The position numbers were made by a program, and so were the translations under genes. A stretch of 8,313 bases of DNA from Bacteroidota bacterium (lineage in GTDB: Bacteria > Bacteroidota > Ignavibacteria > SZUA-365): the NCBI GenBank assembly GCA_018224345.1, contig JAGTUW010000281.1:1-8313 (forward strand), read 5' to 3'. The notes under the pieces are model-generated. The model was not told the origin of the DNA, searched no databases, and saw only the letters and a list, made by a program, of their open reading frames with translations. Shown here piece after piece: positions 5,948-8,313 of this stretch. How positions within the stretch are numbered: the first letter of the stretch is position 1; the number at the start of each line of letters is the position of its first letter.

Positions 5948-6019
5948 GGACAATGTTACAACGCTTGTCTAGCTTTTTGAGTTCCATTCCTGGACAAATA
6001 TATTATTTTTTTTAGACAA
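5948..6019. promoter_or_regulatory. Candidate operator array (TRGACAA motif) for the CarH-like regulator
   Basis: Four related sites lie in the divergent intergenic region: GGACAATGTT (5948-5957), TTGTCTA (5965-5971, which is TAGACAA on the minus strand), TGGACAA (5991-5997) and TAGACAA (6013-6019). The ACA cores of the three plus-strand sites start at 5950, 5994 and 6016, spaced 44 and 22 bp, both multiples of 11. T. thermophilus CarH is known to bind an operator built of 11-bp direct repeats overlapping a promoter. The third site lies inside the spacer of the proposed promoter and the fourth just downstream of its -10 box. Function as an operator is inferred. Confidence 0.45.
5977..6004 (+). 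promoter_or_regulatory. Probable promoter of the MerR/B12-binding regulator
   Basis: TTGAGT (5977-5982) and TATATT (5999-6004) are separated by 16 bp and fit a sigma-70-like promoter; TATTAT at 6001-6006 with an 18-bp spacer is an alternative -10. The leader to the ATG at 6056 would be about 45 bases. A TGGACAA motif lies in the spacer. Bacteroidota use a somewhat different promoter consensus, so this is a moderate call. No equally good promoter is visible for the minus-strand FAS1 gene; TTGTCC-N15-TAATTC (5953 down to 5927) is a weak possibility. Confidence 0.45.
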
Positions 6020-6055
6020 CGTTGATTTAACCGTCATTTTCCGTATTTTTTCATT

Positions 6056-6964
6056 ATGGAAAACAGTGGATATACGACACGGACGGCGGCACGGCTCACG
6101 GGATTGACTCCTTACGTACTGCGTGCCTGGGAGAAAAGGTATGGGGTGGTGCGTCCGCTGAGGACGGAAAGCAATCGGCGCATGTATTCGGATGCGGATA
6201 TCGAGCGGTTGCGTCTGTTGCGCAAGGCGACAGTGGCGGGGTTTGCCATATCCGATATGGCTGCGTTGAATGATGAGGAGTTACGGGTCTTGCTGCAGAG
6301 GATCGAGGATGAGGAAGACAATGCCGCGCATGCCGGTAAAAATTATGCCAGTTGGCGGAGCGCATTGATGAGGGAGACTGTTCGGATGCATGCGGCGGGA
6401 CTTGAGCGCGCTCTTCTCGAAGCGGACAGGCAGCTTTCGCGTGCCGCGTTGATTGACAATGTACTGAGTCCGTTTCTCAATGATATCGGCAATGGATGGC
6501 GGGAGGGGGAGGTGCGCATCGCTCAGGAGCATTTCTCCACGGCGGTTATTCGCAGCGTCCTGCTCCGGCTGCTCACCGCGTCGGTACCCTTTCCGGACGC
6601 CCCGCATGTACTGACAGCTACGCCTTCCGGACAGCAGCACGAACTCGGTGTATTGCTGGCCGGTCTGGTCGCCGCGGACGCCGGCCTTGCGGTCACGCAT
6701 CTCGGCGCAGATCTTCCGGGAGAGGAAATTGCCGCTGCGGCACGTGAACTGCAAAGCCGCACCGTGCTGCTGAGCATTGTGTATCCACCGGATGACGAAC
6801 GCACGTTCGCGGAACTCGCCGAATTGCTGCGCCTGCTGCCGCCGGACACGAAGGTCATAGTCGGCGGCGTCTCGGCCGCACCGTACCTCGCGCGGTTGCA
6901 GCATGAAACACTGCAGTATATTGAGAGCACGGCGGGGTTGAGAGAGTATTTCTCGCGGGAGTGA
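6056..6964 (+). CDS. MerR-family regulator with cobalamin-binding domain (CarH/LitR type)
   Basis: A 302-residue transcription regulator. Residues 6-75 are a MerR-type winged helix (YTTRTAARLTGLTPYVLRAW, then EKRYGVVRPLRTESNRRMYS). Residues about 100-175 form a four-helix cobalamin cap containing W148-x9-E158-H159, the W-x9-EH motif of adenosylcobalamin photoreceptors. Residues about 183-300 are a Rossmann-like B12-binding domain with QQHELG (193-198; H195 is the expected lower cobalt ligand), LGADLP (216-221) and VIVGGVSA (267-274). In Thermus and Myxococcus relatives the protein represses carotenoid genes and is released by light or antagonists. Two departures are noted: Arg149 replaces the His that follows the Trp in T. 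thermophilus CarH, and Gln193 replaces the usual Glu/Asp. No Shine-Dalgarno precedes the ATG. No carotenoid or photolyase gene is visible nearby; the neighbour is the divergent FAS1 gene. The family call is strong; light sensing is inference. Confidence 0.93.
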   Translation: MENSGYTTRTAARLTGLTPYVLRAWEKRYGVVRPLRTESNRRMYSDADIERLRLLRKATVAGFAISDMAALNDEELRVLLQRIEDEEDNAAHAGKNYASWRSALMRETVRMHAAGLERALLEADRQLSRAALIDNVLSPFLNDIGNGWREGEVRIAQEHFSTAVIRSVLLRLLTASVPFPDAPHVLTATPSGQQHELGVLLAGLVAADAGLAVTHLGADLPGEEIAAAARELQSRTVLLSIVYPPDDERTFAELAELLRLLPPDTKVIVGGVSAAPYLARLQHETLQYIESTAGLREYFSRE

Positions 6965-6967
6965 TAT

Positions 6968-7036
6968 GTGAGAAACCACAAAACGTGAGGAACCACAAAA
7001 TGTGAGGAACCACAGAGAACACAGAGTGCACAGAGG
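6968..7036 (+). repeat. 17-bp tandem repeat passing into a CACAGAG-type repeat
   Basis: Three units start at 6968, 6985 and 7002 with the pattern GTGAGRAACCACAAAAY; the third changes to ...CCACAGAGA and continues as ACACAGAGTGCACAGAGG. The first two match the copies at 656-689. It starts three bases after the stop of the regulator gene. Degenerate ACCACAGAG-ACACAGAG strings are common in intergenic DNA of many bacteria. The rest of the convergent gap to 7164 holds CCGCGCGCGTCTCCTA (7081-7096, like the palindrome at 902-926) and TAACCCTTAACTTTTAACT (about 7116-7134). No terminator was seen in the gap. Confidence 0.7.
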
Positions 7037-7164
7037 TTTTTTGGAGTTGTATCGACCCGGATCCGCAATCGAAAGACTTGCCGCGCGCGTCTCCTATATC
7101 ATATTTTGCAACCAATAACCCTTAACTTTTAACTCTCCTTCCGGAGCCATTCCATGATGCGCCA

Positions 7165-8313
7165 TCACCGTGAAAGCAGCAGCAATCGTGTCATGGCTAT
7201 CAGATCGCCGGAACGGAGCCGCACGAAGTACAGTCCGTCGGGAAGACCGTCCCTGTCGATGCGGAGAGTATGTCGACCCACTGCCATCTCTTCGTGCAGA
7301 CTGGAACGTACGACACGACCCGTCATATCGAGGAGATGCATGTGAAGCGGTCCCGGCCGGGACAGCACACAGGTCAGCGTGGTCGAAGTGGAAAAGGGAT
7401 TCGGCCAGGCCTCGAGCGTCAGTTCGTCCGGACTCGCATTCTCATGCAGTGACATTGTCGCATCGTCGTAGCCGACGAGCAGTATCTCGAGCACCGGTGC
7501 GAGCAGGTCGTTGGTTTCAAGCGTCAGATGTGCGACGCGCTTGCCGCTCTCTCCCTGGTGATACCGTACCGTGATCCGGTCCGGCCGGGTATCGAAGGAT
7601 ACGGGCCCGATGAAATCGAAATGCGCGGCATCGGGTCCGGTGATCTTCGCGGAACGCAACCTGCCGTCGTATTTGCTGTACACCCCCAGCGAGACATCGA
7701 GACTGTCCCGGATAGGAACCGCCGGAAACTCCATGTGATATTGATTCAAACCGACGATGGGGGCATTTCCGGCAGAAGCGTTTACATGCAGTTTGAGCTC
7801 GGGCTGCGCCGGATCGTCGCTGGAAATGACGACCCAGGAAAACTTGACCTGTCTGGAATTCTCGGCCAAAGGATTATAGAGTACCGTGACATTCAGGGAA
7901 TCCCCGATCTCGACACGCCGGGGACTGCCCGGGTGGATGGTGAGCTCATACGGGTAATATGTCTCTCTCGGGAAGCCCTCGAAAGGTGGCAAGGTCTGAT
8001 TCTCGATGCCGGCAATATGCAGAGGCGCCGTACCAGTGTTGTATATGACAAATTCTGTGGAGCTTTCGTATCCATAATAGGTGAATGGCAGATTGATGCC
8101 GGATGGACGTACTTCTATGCGCGGACGCTGATAGGCGACACCATTGCCGGTGAGTGAGAGCACGGGCTGCGGCGCATCGGTATCGTTCGAGCGCATGCGC
8201 AGTTCCACGCTGCGTCCCCCGATTTCCGTGGGAGTGAAACTGAAACTGATGTTTCGCGAGCTACCCGGGGCTATATGGAGTGCATCCGGCAGGGTATGCG
8301 AGAACAATGTCGC
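7165..8313 (-). CDS. C-terminal part of a secreted ASH/HYDIN-like repeat protein with T9SS sorting domain
   Basis: The frame is open to the right edge, so the 382 visible residues are the C-terminal end of a larger protein. The apparent TTG start at 8307 is not credible because the frame stays open beyond it. Three immunoglobulin-like beta-sandwich segments follow each other: the end of one (HIAPGSSRNISFSFTPTEIG, ...LSLTGNG), a second starting at PRIEVRPSGINLPF and ending KLHVNASAG, and a third starting APIVGLNQYHMEFPAVPIRD and ending LEILLVGYD. The pattern of FxPT, SNDTDAP/SSDDPAQP and TGNG is typical of ASH/SPD-2/HYDIN and choice-of-anchor D domains. The last ~85 residues are a type A T9SS sorting domain (LEAWPNPFSTSTTLTCVLSR, LLDMTGRVV, GLPDGLYFVRLRSG, MTRLLLLSR). 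It is probably a large cell-surface or released protein; its N-terminal function is outside the window. Confidence 0.92.
   Translation of the reverse strand, partial: ATLFSHTLPDALHIAPGSSRNISFSFTPTEIGGRSVELRMRSNDTDAPQPVLSLTGNGVAYQRPRIEVRPSGINLPFTYYGYESSTEFVIYNTGTAPLHIAGIENQTLPPFEGFPRETYYPYELTIHPGSPRRVEIGDSLNVTVLYNPLAENSRQVKFSWVVISSDDPAQPELKLHVNASAGNAPIVGLNQYHMEFPAVPIRDSLDVSLGVYSKYDGRLRSAKITGPDAAHFDFIGPVSFDTRPDRITVRYHQGESGKRVAHLTLETNDLLAPVLEILLVGYDDATMSLHENASPDELTLEAWPNPFSTSTTLTCVLSRPGPLHMHLLDMTGRVVRSSLHEEMAVGRHTLRIDRDGLPDGLYFVRLRSGDLIAMTRLLLLSR

Noticed and set aside
6281..6979. 232-residue minus-strand open frame opposite the MerR/B12 regulator
   Set aside because: Complement of a clearly recognised gene in high-GC DNA; Arg/Gln-rich translation without family features.
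7135..7146. CTCC-TTCC-GGAG hairpin as terminator for the T9SS gene ending at 7165
   Set aside because: A four-base stem with no T-run on the minus strand is too weak to call.
7528..8157. 209-residue plus-strand open frame opposite the ASH/T9SS gene
   Set aside because: Antisense shadow; the minus strand shows clear ASH-like domains and a sorting tail.

Overview
The window looks like part of a chromosome from a T9SS-bearing bacterium of the Bacteroidota/Chlorobiota/Ignavibacteriota (FCB) group. Two proteins (3594-5108 on + and 7165-8313 on -) end in type A T9SS sorting domains, a secretion tag restricted to that group. By eye most genes are moderately GC-rich, and the intergenic DNA is full of short tandem and inverted repeats. 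The exact phylum cannot be fixed from the sequence alone.

Layout. (1) 1-597: the 3' end of an unrecognised + strand gene that enters from outside the window. (2) 598-1376: about 780 bp without a convincing gene. It holds several repeat types: 17-bp direct repeats, three copies of a GC-rich repeat (one inverted relative to the other two), three copies of a 52-bp hairpin-bearing unit and a GC-rich palindrome. (3) 1377-1941: a tight two-gene + strand operon, DUF4258 then DUF2283, a toxin-antitoxin-like pair, closed by a clear intrinsic terminator at 1961-1985. (4) 2047-3371: two minus-strand genes, a small four-cysteine protein and a membrane-anchored DUF6920/DUF6544-like protein, separated by about 250 bp with a degenerate 52-bp direct repeat. 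(5) 3594-5108: a secreted beta-helix (pectate-lyase-fold) protein with a T9SS tail, followed by a 15-bp minisatellite and a strong hairpin. (6) 5383-6964: a divergent pair, an exported single-domain fasciclin (FAS1) protein on the minus strand and a MerR-type regulator with a cobalamin-binding domain (CarH/LitR type) on the plus strand. (7) 6965-7164: a short convergent gap with more 17-bp repeats. (8) 7165-8313: the C-terminal part of a large secreted protein with ASH/HYDIN-like immunoglobulin-fold domains and a T9SS tail, running off the right edge.

Most interesting content. The 169-bp region between the FAS1 and CarH-like genes carries four copies of a GACAA-core motif (consensus TRGACAA). 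One lies inside the spacer of a plausible sigma-70-like promoter for the regulator, and the three plus-strand copies are spaced by multiples of 11 bp. This suggests an autoregulated, possibly B12/light-responsive switch that may also control the exported FAS1 protein. The regulator keeps the W-x9-EH motif but has Arg where T. thermophilus CarH has the His that ligates cobalt after illumination, and Gln at the first position of the E/D-x-H-x-x-G motif. Its sensing chemistry may therefore differ from the textbook case. No phage genes, insertion sequence, CRISPR array, tRNA or rRNA was seen.
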